Source: an uncultured Agathobacter sp. (GTDB lineage: Bacteria; Bacillota; Clostridia; Lachnospirales; Lachnospiraceae). Taken from it: a stretch of 64,000 nt of DNA. A program made the position numbers and the translations under genes. Location: positions 124,001 through 188,000 of the forward strand of contig CAKRNE010000002.1 of NCBI GenBank assembly GCA_934365945.1, written 5' to 3'. Of this stretch, positions 17,042 through 24,697 are shown piece by piece (the stretch's first letter is position 1; the number at the start of each line of letters is the position of its first letter). A model generated the notes under the pieces. That model was not told the DNA's origin, did no database searches, and was given only the letters and a program-made list of their open reading frames with translations.

Positions 17042-19181
17042 TCTCACATGGCGAAACGCCAAACGGAGCCGTAGCGAAAACCTAATTTATTTTCTGACAA
17101 TGATAACAGCTGTAGCAATGTTTTATATAGTGCTTTCTCTTGGACAACAGGACGTAATACGTTTTTTAAGTGAAATTGAGAGCGACGCAGTAGAACGGTT
17201 GCTTACTAATCTTTTACCGACGGTTTATCTTTGTGCTTTATTATTTGTGTTCTTTCTCGTAGTATTTGCAAACAAATATCAACTTGAATGTCGTAGTCGA
17301 GAACTGGGGCTTTATTTGATGTTTGGAATGACAAAGATTAAATTATTTATTCAAATAATGACAGAGGGGCTAATCACGTCGTTTTTAGCTCTTTTAGGAG
17401 GGCTTGTATGCGGTGGCTTTTTATCCGAAGCTATAAGTCTTACAACCGCGCGTTTAGTAGGGCATGGTATCATTACACACCAATTAAGTTTTTCTGTAAG
17501 TGCCGCTATTTTCACATCGTTAGGCTTCTTGATTATTCAGTTTGTAGCATTGTTTGTTCTATGCGGAAAGCTGTTCTGTAAAGAGCTACATCAACTTGTT
17601 TATGGAGAGATGGCGAAAAAGCAACGCACAGGGAATCCATATGTAAGTTTCGTATCGTTTGCTATAGGCACCGTAATTTTGCTTGTCGCGTACGGGATTG
17701 TTGTAGAGCATTTTATGGCTGCGAGTGGGGCAATGCTGCTTATTGCCGTTTTACTTGGAATTATCGGAACAATTCTATTTATTCGAGGACTTGCAAGAAT
17801 TTTGAGTATATGGGCAGCTTCTATAAAACACAAAGCCACAAGAGGACTTTATGTATTTACTTTACGGCAGTTGCATGAAAATGTCGTTAATAAATATATT
17901 TCAATCAGCGTAGCGTCCATTCTGATGATGCTTACTATTATGTTAATTACCGACGGCTCAGTGCGCATAATGTCATATGGAAGTGAATTGACACGAGGTA
18001 CTTCTGTTTATGACTTTACTGTAATGGGCAACGACCAAATTGTTGAGAAGTATCTTTCCAACGAACAAATTCGTCCTTATGTATCAAATCTGAACCGTAT
18101 GGAAATAGGAAATATAAAATCCACTGCTTCGGATGGGATAAGTTCTCCTGTTGATTGGTCGAAATTTAGGAAACAAATCGTGCAGCATTTACCTCAAGAT
18201 GTAGTAGACCCTGCCACACAAGAAGATGGTATGTATAGTTTTGGCTCCGACCAACCTGCTGCCTTAAACCTTTTAGGTCTTATTGATACTGGTAGTTCTT
18301 CTCCTTATTTGATTCCTGTATCTTCCTATAATCGGTTATTGGATGCCGCGGGAGAAAAACAGATTAGCCTTGGGAACAATGAAGTTGTCTATTATCTCAA
18401 CCCAGATTTTTTAGGTAATGCTCAAGATGAAACGGTTACACTGTTAAATCAAATTGCAGCAGACGCACAGGCGAATAATGAAGCGTTGCTTTCTATCAAC
18501 GAAAGACCATTTTATCTTGTTCCCTCTGTACCGATGAAAGGGTTGACCGCAGATGAAAATATCAAGATTATAACTGCATTGATTGTTTCAGATGAGATAT
18601 ATTCAGAATTTGTAAATTCAGACACTTGTATGGTTTATTGGAATTTTTGTATTCCTAATGAACTTGTTGAAACAAAAGGTTTAATGTTACCGATTGTGGA
18701 AGTTCGTGATTTGTTAAAACCATCTGGTCTATATTACGAAAGCTATCTTAATAATTTTGGGCGACAATTATTTTATGTTATTTCCGGAAGTTATACAACA
18801 CTATACATGGGATTTATGTTTTTGATTATTGCGTGTGCATTACTTGCCCTGCAATTCTTGACGCAAATGCAAACTACAAAATCAAGGTATCTAACACTCT
18901 CTATTTTAGGAGCACGACGTGAACAAATTAAGCGTTCTATCAACCAACAAGTATTATGGTATTTCCTGCTTCCTCTTATATTAGCGTGTATCAGCGGAGC
19001 AGTAGGGATATATGCCATGCAGCTATATTTATATTCAGGAGCGGCACACCTTGAACAGTCCTATCCTCTTTTAATTGCTATGGCTGTTATTGTTGTTCTT
19101 GTTATGGTAATTTACGGTGTGGCTGTTGCTCGAACAGCTAATCGTGAAATAGGAAAGCTCAATTACAAGCCCAATTCTTAA
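17031..19181 (+). CDS. Bce-type ABC transporter permease (FtsX domain)
   Basis: 716 aa. Ten predicted membrane helices in the BceB layout: an N-terminal helix, FtsX-type groups, a large extracellular domain (about residues 310-570) between helices 7 and 8, and a last group of three helices ending ILGARREQIKRSINQQ...GVAVARTANREIG. In this family the external loop senses the drug and the permease signals to the histidine kinase by contact. GGGGGAGG lies 8 bases before the ATG. Substrate cannot be told from sequence; bacitracin-like or lantibiotic peptides are likely. Confidence 0.92.
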   Translation: MFFNLTWRNAKRSRSENLIYFLTMITAVAMFYIVLSLGQQDVIRFLSEIESDAVERLLTNLLPTVYLCALLFVFFLVVFANKYQLECRSRELGLYLMFGMTKIKLFIQIMTEGLITSFLALLGGLVCGGFLSEAISLTTARLVGHGIITHQLSFSVSAAIFTSLGFLIIQFVALFVLCGKLFCKELHQLVYGEMAKKQRTGNPYVSFVSFAIGTVILLVAYGIVVEHFMAASGAMLLIAVLLGIIGTILFIRGLARILSIWAASIKHKATRGLYVFTLRQLHENVVNKYISISVASILMMLTIMLITDGSVRIMSYGSELTRGTSVYDFTVMGNDQIVEKYLSNEQIRPYVSNLNRMEIGNIKSTASDGISSPVDWSKFRKQIVQHLPQDVVDPATQEDGMYSFGSDQPAALNLLGLIDTGSSSPYLIPVSSYNRLLDAAGEKQISLGNNEVVYYLNPDFLGNAQDETVTLLNQIAADAQANNEALLSINERPFYLVPSVPMKGLTADENIKIITALIVSDEIYSEFVNSDTCMVYWNFCIPNELVETKGLMLPIVEVRDLLKPSGLYYESYLNNFGRQLFYVISGSYTTLYMGFMFLIIACALLALQFLTQMQTTKSRYLTLSILGARREQIKRSINQQVLWYFLLPLILACISGAVGIYAMQLYLYSGAAHLEQSYPLLIAMAVIVVLVMVIYGVAVARTANREIGKLNYKPNS

Positions 19182-19218
19182 CAGGCTTATAAATATTATG
19201 GGAAAGGAGGCGGACATA

Positions 19219-19902
19219 TTGGCAAAGATAGTTGTGGTTGAAGATGATGTTTATATGCGAGAAGAACTGTTGAACTTATTAGAAAAATCGGGATATGATA
19301 CGATTGGATTATCGGATTTTGAAAACGCAGTATCAGAAATAGCAGCATATTTTCCCGACTTAATTTTGCTTGACATCAATCTTCCCTTTCGTTCGGGTTT
19401 TGAAATATGTAAAGAGTTGAAAGCTAAACAGATTGGTACGGTACTCGTATTGACTGCAAGAGATAAATTGCAGGACGAACTGCACGCATTAGACTTGGGG
19501 GCTGATGACTATTTAACAAAACCTTGTAATATGTCACGCTTACTTGCCCGAATTAAAAATCTTCTTCGACGTAAAGAAGAACAGGTACAGCAAGGGTTAC
19601 TTGATGGAGGTGGTTTTTTACTTGACCCGAATACCTTTACAATTTATGTAGGGAATAGCTCTTACCTTATGCCACCGAACGAAGGAAAAATATTACTTGC
19701 TCTCTTGAAAAATAGCCCTAAGATTGTTTCTAAAAAAGAATTATGCATTAGACTATGGGGAACAGAAGAATTTATAGACGAAAATGCATTACAAGTAAAT
19801 TTTACTCGGCTGCGAAAAACGCTTCGGGAGTTTGGGCTTGAAGAACGTATAGAAACGGTGCGAGGGCAAGGATACCGTTTGAAAGAGCAGGTGGACATAT
19901 GA
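19219..19902 (+). CDS. Response regulator, OmpR family (BceR-like)
   Basis: 227 aa from a TTG start at 19219, supported by AGGAGG ending 8 bases upstream; an ATG at 19198 precedes that Shine-Dalgarno and is unlikely. Receiver domain: acidic pair E8-D9-D10, phospho-acceptor Asp52 in LLDINLPFRSG, Thr in VLTARD and Lys in YLTKP. C-terminal winged helix ends TRLRKTLREFG...TVRGQGYRLKE. It overlaps the kinase gene by 4 bases. Predicted to bind the palindrome at 16169 and switch on the transporter. Confidence 0.93.
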   Translation: MAKIVVVEDDVYMREELLNLLEKSGYDTIGLSDFENAVSEIAAYFPDLILLDINLPFRSGFEICKELKAKQIGTVLVLTARDKLQDELHALDLGADDYLTKPCNMSRLLARIKNLLRRKEEQVQQGLLDGGGFLLDPNTFTIYVGNSSYLMPPNEGKILLALLKNSPKIVSKKELCIRLWGTEEFIDENALQVNFTRLRKTLREFGLEERIETVRGQGYRLKEQVDI

Positions 19903-20951
19903 ATAAATGGAAAAATCTTTTAATTGCTATTTCTTCTAATCGAATTTGGTTTATAACATTTATGTGTTTGGATTTGTTCTTTATATTCCTTGCTTGGTTG
20001 GCTTACCCGGAATATTTCACAAGCTATGTTGCCTTGATAATTTTTGTTTCATTGGCTGCACTTACTATACCGATTACTATATCAATCAAAAAAAGTAACA
20101 AAGCTGATGTTGTTTTTCATAGGTTTTTATTGGAACCAGATGATACTAATGAATACTTACTATGTGAAATTGTACCCGCGTTATTACGTCCCTATGTTCG
20201 TGAATTGGGACAGCATTTGAGAACACAGCAGGAATATGTGAACGAACAGAAAATAAAGATTTCGGACTATGAACAATATATTGAAAATTGGGCGCATGAA
20301 ATTAAAAAGCCACTATCGCTTATGACATTGTTATTGGATAATCGAAAAAACGAAATGTCCCCTTTAGTGCATACTCGTATGCTTTACGTGCGTGACCATG
20401 CGCGGCAAGATGTTGAACAAATCCTTTATTTTTCTCGGCTTGGTGCTGTCCATAAAGATTATTATTTTGAACCACTATCTATTTTTAGGACTTGTCGAGA
20501 AGCAGTTGAGGATAATGTAACTCTGCTTGAAGAAGCTGGATTTTCTATTGAGTTTTTGGGGAATGAATATCAAATTATATCCGACAAAAAAGGGCTAATG
20601 TTTATTTTAGGACAGATTATTAGTAATAGTGTAAAATATGCTGAAAAAAAATCTTCTCCCTTTCTTCAATTCTCAATCAATGAAGCTTCACAAAGTGAAG
20701 AAATCATCTTATCTATTAACGATAATGGAATGAGCATACCCATATCGGATTTGCCATTTGTTTTTGATAAAGGTTTTACCGGCGATACAGGAAGTTATTT
20801 AAGTCGTTCTACAGGCATGGGGTTATACCTTGTTCAAAAAATGGCTAATGACCTAACTATAAAAGTGGAAATACAGACTAATTCTTATGGTGGAACAACC
20901 GTAACCTTGACGTTTCCAAAAGTGGAACGTCCTTTCTTTCGGGAGGTGTAG
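19899..20951 (+). CDS. Intramembrane-sensing histidine kinase (BceS-like)
   Basis: 350 aa. Two membrane helices (about residues 15-35 and 42-62) joined by only a handful of residues, the hallmark of kinases that sense through a partner transporter rather than an external domain. H-box NWAHEIKKPLSLM with His133, N-box IISNSVKYAEKK, and G-boxes DNGMSIP and GMGLYLV. Starts inside the response regulator stop (ATGA overlap). Its signal is presumably relayed by the permease encoded upstream. Confidence 0.93.
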   Translation: MNKWKNLLIAISSNRIWFITFMCLDLFFIFLAWLAYPEYFTSYVALIIFVSLAALTIPITISIKKSNKADVVFHRFLLEPDDTNEYLLCEIVPALLRPYVRELGQHLRTQQEYVNEQKIKISDYEQYIENWAHEIKKPLSLMTLLLDNRKNEMSPLVHTRMLYVRDHARQDVEQILYFSRLGAVHKDYYFEPLSIFRTCREAVEDNVTLLEEAGFSIEFLGNEYQIISDKKGLMFILGQIISNSVKYAEKKSSPFLQFSINEASQSEEIILSINDNGMSIPISDLPFVFDKGFTGDTGSYLSRSTGMGLYLVQKMANDLTIKVEIQTNSYGGTTVTLTFPKVERPFFREV

Positions 20952-20953
20952 AA

Positions 20954-21442
20954 ATGCAACAACAGAGTAACGTAACAAACGGACAAAAGCAAAATTCTAT
21001 TTTGGTATTGTTACTGAACTGGATAATTATTTTAGGAGTGTACCTTTTAATTCGTATTGTATTTATTGTTTTAGGCTTTCATTTATATACACCCCTTTTA
21101 GGCGGGGTACTTGCTATTATACCGTATCTTTTAGGAACAATATATTTATGGAAATCCTGTAATCAATACAAAATTTGGTTTTATGTATTGGCTATTCTTC
21201 TACCATCTATCGTTGAAAAAATCACATTATATTTGTTTGGCTCGTTTTTATATAATTTAAGTCCGACAAACATTGTTGAAGTTATGGAAACTATTGGTAA
21301 CAATATGCCATATGTTAACTTCATTAAAAGTCAATCTGCACAATATTTAATCAATATTTCATTTTTTAATTGGACGTACATTATATGTAGTATTGTATTT
21401 TCTCTTGCTTGTGTTTTGTTTTTGGTAAGGCGAAAAAAGTGA
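20954..21442 (+). CDS. Unrecognised four-helix membrane protein, end of the resistance operon
   Basis: 162 aa, starting 2 bases after the kinase stop with GGGAGGTG before the ATG, so it is the fifth gene of the same operon. Four hydrophobic segments (about residues 18-42, 45-64, 72-96 and 132-154), a short extracellular-looking loop with SPTNIVEVMETIGNNMPY, and an RRKK C-terminus pointing to the cytoplasm. I do not recognise a family. Position suggests an accessory immunity or tuning factor for the Bce-type system, but that is inference. Confidence 0.75.
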   Translation: MQQQSNVTNGQKQNSILVLLLNWIIILGVYLLIRIVFIVLGFHLYTPLLGGVLAIIPYLLGTIYLWKSCNQYKIWFYVLAILLPSIVEKITLYLFGSFLYNLSPTNIVEVMETIGNNMPYVNFIKSQSAQYLINISFFNWTYIICSIVFSLACVLFLVRRKK

Positions 21443-21520
21443 CTGAATAACCACAGAGAATAAATTTAGATATTGCAAATATTATAACAAATGGATATAA
21501 AATAGACTAAATCTGCCGCG

Positions 21521-21555
21521 CGACGGCAAAAGAAAAAAAGCCGTCGTTTCTTTTT
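21521..21555 (+). terminator. Terminator of the cargo operon
   Basis: CGACGGC (21521-21527) pairs with GCCGTCG (21540-21546), followed by TTTCTTTTT. It closes the operon about 80 bases after the last gene. Confidence 0.9.
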
Positions 21556-21756
21556 GCTTAAAGCACTTTGACACTCTCTATCCCATGCAATCAGCAGGGG
21601 CGGTATATTGGGAGGTTGTCATTGTGAAAAAAGGAAAGAATGAATACATACAGATAAGGAATACCTTATCAAAAAAAAGCCCGCCTCCTACAAGGGGTTA
21701 TTACGGCTATATATATGAATTGTCAAATCATCTGAATACTTCTTTTAATTTCTCTG

Positions 21757-21790
21757 CGCCTGTCCGAGTTTTTTCGGGCGGGCGTATTTT
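21757..21790 (+). terminator. GC-rich hairpin upstream of the sigma-factor gene (terminator or attenuator)
   Basis: CGCCTGTCCGA (21757-21767) pairs over 11 positions (two G-T wobbles) with TCGGGCGGGCG (21774-21784), then TATTTT. It lies in the 355-base stretch between the cargo terminator and the sigma gene; a GTG-led frame from 21624 runs through that stretch, but I cannot support it as a gene. A leader attenuator for the sigma/xis/int genes is possible. Confidence 0.55.
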
Positions 21791-21910
21791 GCGTTTACAG
21801 AAGATTTTTTCAAAAACTTTGTCCTCTTTTTGGCAAAGCAAAAAGTCGCCTGTATTATCCCGCGAAAAGGGGAGGTACTACCGCCTTTCGGCAGAAAGGA
21901 GGTGAACACC

Positions 21911-22351
21911 ATGACACCTAATCGCAGGGAATTTGAAAAGCAATGTGCGTTTCAAAAGTTCTGTAAATCAGTGCTGCACAACGAAGCGTGCAACGCCCAT
22001 GAAGAAATTCGTCGGCGCAGAGTTCGGGAGGTTACTTTTTCCAACCTTGCCTTGCATGAGGAACGGCAACTTTATACCGTCGATAAGTATTTTCAAGACG
22101 AAGAAGCAGAGCCGTCTTATCAAATGGCAGGAAAAGAAATAACCCCAAAACTGCTACTTGAAGCTATCCGGGCTTTGCCCGAAGAACGGCGCAAAATTAT
22201 ACTGCTGTATTACTTTGAGGGATAGACTGATATAGAAATCGGAAAGCAACTCAATATCTCAATAAGTACGGTACAGTATCGCCGGACAAGCTCCTTTGAG
22301 CAGTTAAAAAAATATTTGGAGGAAAACGCTGATGAATGGATTGAATGGTAA
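21911..22351 (+). pseudogene. Element-encoded sigma-70-like factor with an in-frame TAG
   Basis: Frame of 146 codons from the ATG at 21911 (AAAGGAGGTG 7 bases upstream). Codons 1-104 encode MTPNRREFEKQCAFQKFC to IILLYYFEG, the small sigma factor (Orf7-like) usual for Tn916/Tn1549 elements. Codon 105 (22223-22225) is TAG; the same frame then continues cleanly with TDIEIGKQLNISISTVQYRR, the region-4 helix-turn-helix, to a TAA at 22349. Region 4 is needed for -35 recognition, so the gene is probably inactive unless the TAG is read through. A one-base change from a Lys, Gln or Trp codon would explain it. Confidence 0.8.
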
Positions 22352-22589
22352 ACCGACCGAGTACCCGGAAAATGTCCTTGTTCCCTATCCCGTTATTTTG
22401 GCGGCGAGCAAAGGCGACCCGGACGCAATGAAGATTGTATTGCAGCATTTCAGCGGCTATATAGCAAGTCTTTCCATGCGGAAGCTCTATGATGAGCGAG
22501 GAAATGTTTATTTTGGAGTAGACGAAGAAATACGCGAAAGGCTGCAAGCAAAACTGATGAGGGCAATCCTCACATTTAGGGCTGAATAA
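22332..22589 (+). CDS. HTH_16 conjugative-transposon protein (Orf8-like)
   Basis: 85 aa; VPYPVILAASKGDPDAMKIV followed by YIASLSMRKLYDERGN and VDEEIRERLQAKLMRAIL match the helix-turn-helix protein found next to the sigma factor in Tn916-like elements (PF12645). It overlaps the 3' end of the sigma frame by 20 bases; AAATATTTGGAGG is about 10 bases upstream. Intact. A role in controlling element transfer or excision genes is presumed from position. Confidence 0.8.
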   Translation: MNGLNGKPTEYPENVLVPYPVILAASKGDPDAMKIVLQHFSGYIASLSMRKLYDERGNVYFGVDEEIRERLQAKLMRAILTFRAE

Positions 22590-23007
22590 ACCAACGCGGT
22601 ATTGGAACGCTTCCCCCTTTTCCGTTCCATATCGCAGAACAGCTCTCTGTTCTTTGACAAAGAAAGCGGCGCAATAGAACGGCGACGCAGTATAAGGCAA
22701 ATCGGATACGTTCCTTTTGTGCCGAGCCATGCGGTGGGTACGCCATGACCTTTTTCTTAACCGAAAAGCGAGCGAGAAATACCACACCGTAAAGCAGGGA
22801 TAGCACCCTGCGGGCGATAACGCACAGAATATATAATGATACTTCCTTACAGCCATAGTCCGAGCGTTAGAAGCGTCGCAGGCAATGGGTAGGGCTTCGG
22901 CAGACCGCCGGAGGGGTGCAAGTCACATGAGGTTACGCTAATAGCCGTCCGATTAAAGCCTATGTTACACATTAACTTTTGACCCATTAAGAAAGGGGGA
23001 CGACAAA
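22590..23007 (+). other. Hairpin-rich non-coding stretch between the HTH_16 gene and xis
   Basis: No credible gene in 418 bases on either strand. Instead there is a row of short perfect or near-perfect hairpins: GGAACG/CGTTCC (22604-22628), AGAACAG/CTGTTCT (22636-22653), CAGGG/CCCTG (22795-22810) and CTTCGG/CCGGAG (near 22893-22914). Tn1549-type elements often have a gap here. It could be a leader RNA, a set of protein sites or residual sequence. Confidence 0.5.
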
Positions 23008-23211
23008 TTGAACAATAACGACGTGCCGATTTGGGAAAAGTACACTCTTACCATAGAAGAAGCGGCAAAATATTTCCGTATCGGAGAAAGCAAGCTGCGG
23101 AAACTGGCAGAAGAAAATCCCGTCCCGGACTGGGTAATGATGAACGGAAACCGTATTTAGATTAAGCGGAAGCAGTTTGAAAAAATGATTGATACGGTGG
23201 ACGCAATCTGA
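23008..23211 (+). pseudogene. xis: Tn916-type excisionase with an in-frame TAG
   Basis: TTG start at 23008 with GAAAGGGGG 8 bases upstream. The frame spans exactly 67 sense codons plus stop, the length of Tn916 Xis, if the TAG at codon 51 (23158-23160) is ignored. Before it: [20 protein letters not shown] to WVMMNGNRI; after it: IKRKQFEKMIDTVDAI. Family members have Gln at this place (MNGNRIQIKRKQFEK), so a CAG to TAG change is likely. The recognition part of the winged helix is present but the C-terminal tail, which contacts Int, would be missing. Excision should be impaired. Confidence 0.85.
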
Positions 23212-23290
23212 TAGTGAAATCGAGCCTTGAATGTGGTACAATGTAGTCAAGCATATCAAGGCTCTTTCCATTATGGAAAGGAGCATAACG

Positions 23291-24484
23291 ATGTCGGAAA
23301 AAAGACGGGATAATAAAAATCGTATTCTCCGCACCGGAGAGAGCCAGAGAAAAGACGGAAGATATGCCTACAAATATATAGATACCTTTGGAAAACCGCA
23401 GTTTGTGTATTCTTGGAAGTTAGTGCCTACGGACAAACCCCCGGCAGGAAAACGCGACGATATAGCGTTGAGGGAAAAAGAGAAAGAAATCCAAAAAGAC
23501 CTTGACGACGGTATCGACCATATCGGAAAGAAAATGACGGTCTGCCAGCTCTACGCAAAGCAGATACGTCACCGGGCAAATGTGCGGCATGGTACAAAGC
23601 AGGGGCGAAAACAGCTCATGCGGATTTTGCAGGAGGATAAACTTGGAGCCTGCCGGATTGAAAATGTGAAGCTCTCCGACGCAAAGGAATGGGCGTTACG
23701 CATGAAAGAAAAAGGTTACGGCTTCAAGACTATCAACAACCACAAGCGTTCCTTAAAGGCTGCCTTTTACACAGCCATACAGGACGATTGTATTCGTAAA
23801 AATCCGTTTGACTTCCAGTTGAACACCGTCCTTGAAGATGATACGGAACCAAAGGAACCTCTATCCCCTACGCAGGAAGCGGCTTTTTTGTCCTTTGTGC
23901 AGCATGATAAAGTCTATCAGAAATACTACGACGAGATTATCATACTGTTAGGGACTGGACTTCGCATTTCGGAACTCTGCGGATTGCCGGAAGCTGATAT
24001 TGACTTAGATAAACAGCTTATCCATGTAGACCACCAACTTTTGAAGATTGCAGACGTGGGTTACTATGTGGAAACACCTAAGACGAAAAGCGGCAACCGG
24101 GTTATTCCTATGAGTGAAAAAGTGTTGGAAGCATTTCAACGGGTGCTGAATAAACGGAAATATGCACAGCCTGTTATTTTGGAGGGTTACACAAAGTTTC
24201 TGTTCCTTAACCGGAATGGCTTGCTAAAAGTGGCAGTCAACTATGAAAGTATGTTCCGAGGACTTGTAAGGAAATACAACAAAACGCAAAAGGTAGCATT
24301 GCCAAAGGTAATGACACCGCACACTTTACGCCACACATTCTGCACCACATTAGCAAATGCGGGAATGAACCCCAAAGCACTGCAGTACATCATGGGACAT
24401 TCCAACATCAATATGACGTTGAACTATTACGCGCATACGACTTCCGAAACGTCGATAACAGAAATGAAGCGGCTGATTGCATAA
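23291..24484 (+). CDS. int: Tn916-family tyrosine integrase
   Basis: 397 aa from the ATG at 23291 (GGAAAGGAG about 8 bases upstream). N-terminal arm-binding domain (KNRILRTGESQRKDGRYAYK), core-binding SAM-like domain (about 80-180), catalytic domain. All active-site residues are present and numbered as in Tn916 Int: R225 (GTGLRISEL), K264, H344 and R347 (HTLRHTF), H370 (MGHSNI) and Tyr379 (NYYAH). Intact, so integration chemistry should work even though xis is broken. It is the last gene of the element; arm repeats follow 16 bases after the stop. Confidence 0.95.
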   Translation: MSEKRRDNKNRILRTGESQRKDGRYAYKYIDTFGKPQFVYSWKLVPTDKPPAGKRDDIALREKEKEIQKDLDDGIDHIGKKMTVCQLYAKQIRHRANVRHGTKQGRKQLMRILQEDKLGACRIENVKLSDAKEWALRMKEKGYGFKTINNHKRSLKAAFYTAIQDDCIRKNPFDFQLNTVLEDDTEPKEPLSPTQEAAFLSFVQHDKVYQKYYDEIIILLGTGLRISELCGLPEADIDLDKQLIHVDHQLLKIADVGYYVETPKTKSGNRVIPMSEKVLEAFQRVLNKRKYAQPVILEGYTKFLFLNRNGLLKVAVNYESMFRGLVRKYNKTQKVALPKVMTPHTLRHTFCTTLANAGMNPKALQYIMGHSNINMTLNYYAHTTSETSITEMKRLIA

Positions 24485-24499
24485 GTAGCAAACGGAGAA

Positions 24500-24523
24500 T
24501 TTACTACTCCACATACTACTTTT
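24500..24523 (+). repeat. Right-end integrase arm-site repeats (candidate)
   Basis: TTTACTACTCC (24500-24510) and CATACTACTTTT (24512-24523), matching the left-end pair at 15146-15169 in sequence and orientation. Confidence 0.6.
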
Positions 24524-24576
24524 GAACACCAAAACATACGGGGATATAAGAAGATTTGAGAATATCTTCCATAACG

Positions 24577-24622
24577 AAAAATGCCGGAAAAGCCTGTAAC
24601 AATAGGCTATACCGGCATATAA
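24577..24622. terminator. Two-tier hairpin at the right end of the element
   Basis: ATGCCGG (24581-24587) pairs with CCGGCAT (24612-24618), and inside it AGCCT pairs with AGGCT. On the minus strand the stem is followed by TTTTTCG, a good terminator for leftward transcription; on the plus strand the T-run is poor. It may insulate the element from the host gene. Confidence 0.65.
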
Positions 24623-24697
24623 GAACTTTTGAAAAGATAGTCAAAAATTACTTTGTGATTTAAAGCACATAAAATAAGCATCTATATGAGGAAATAT

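Larger units (their letters stand above)
15099..24636 (+). mobile_element. Tn916/Tn1549-family integrative element remnant carrying a Bce-type resistance operon
   Basis: About 9.5 kb inserted between the zapA terminator and the U32 peptidase gene. Right end: HTH_16 (Orf8-like), xis, int in Tn916 order. Left end: fragment of a replication/HTH gene usual for the far end of Tn1549-like elements. Both ends carry a pair of TTTACTACT-type repeats (15146-15169 and 24500-24523), as expected for arm sites of Tn916 integrase. The outermost shared sequence I can see is TTGAAAA (15099 and 24629), preceded by the imperfect inverted TTGAYTRTCTT motif at 15090 and at 24634-24645; exact ends are therefore approximate. 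There is no relaxase, coupling protein or type IV secretion gene, so conjugation has been lost. The cargo is visibly more A+T-rich than the flanking host genes. Confidence 0.85.

Noticed and set aside
21585..21905. Plus-strand open frame of about 106 codons before the sigma gene
   Set aside because: No motif, crosses the strong hairpin at 21757, and similar leaders in this family are usually non-coding. A short peptide from the GTG at 21624 cannot be excluded.
22251..22856. Open minus-strand frame of about 200 codons in the element
   Set aside because: No family resemblance, no ribosome site, odd composition, and it covers the sigma and HTH_16 genes on the other strand. It is a shadow frame.
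22223..23160. Pyrrolysine or other recoding at the two TAG codons
   Set aside because: TAG ends ordinary genes here (for example rnfA and proA), no pyl genes or special downstream structure are visible in the window, and neither protein is of a kind known to use pyrrolysine. Kept only as an observation.
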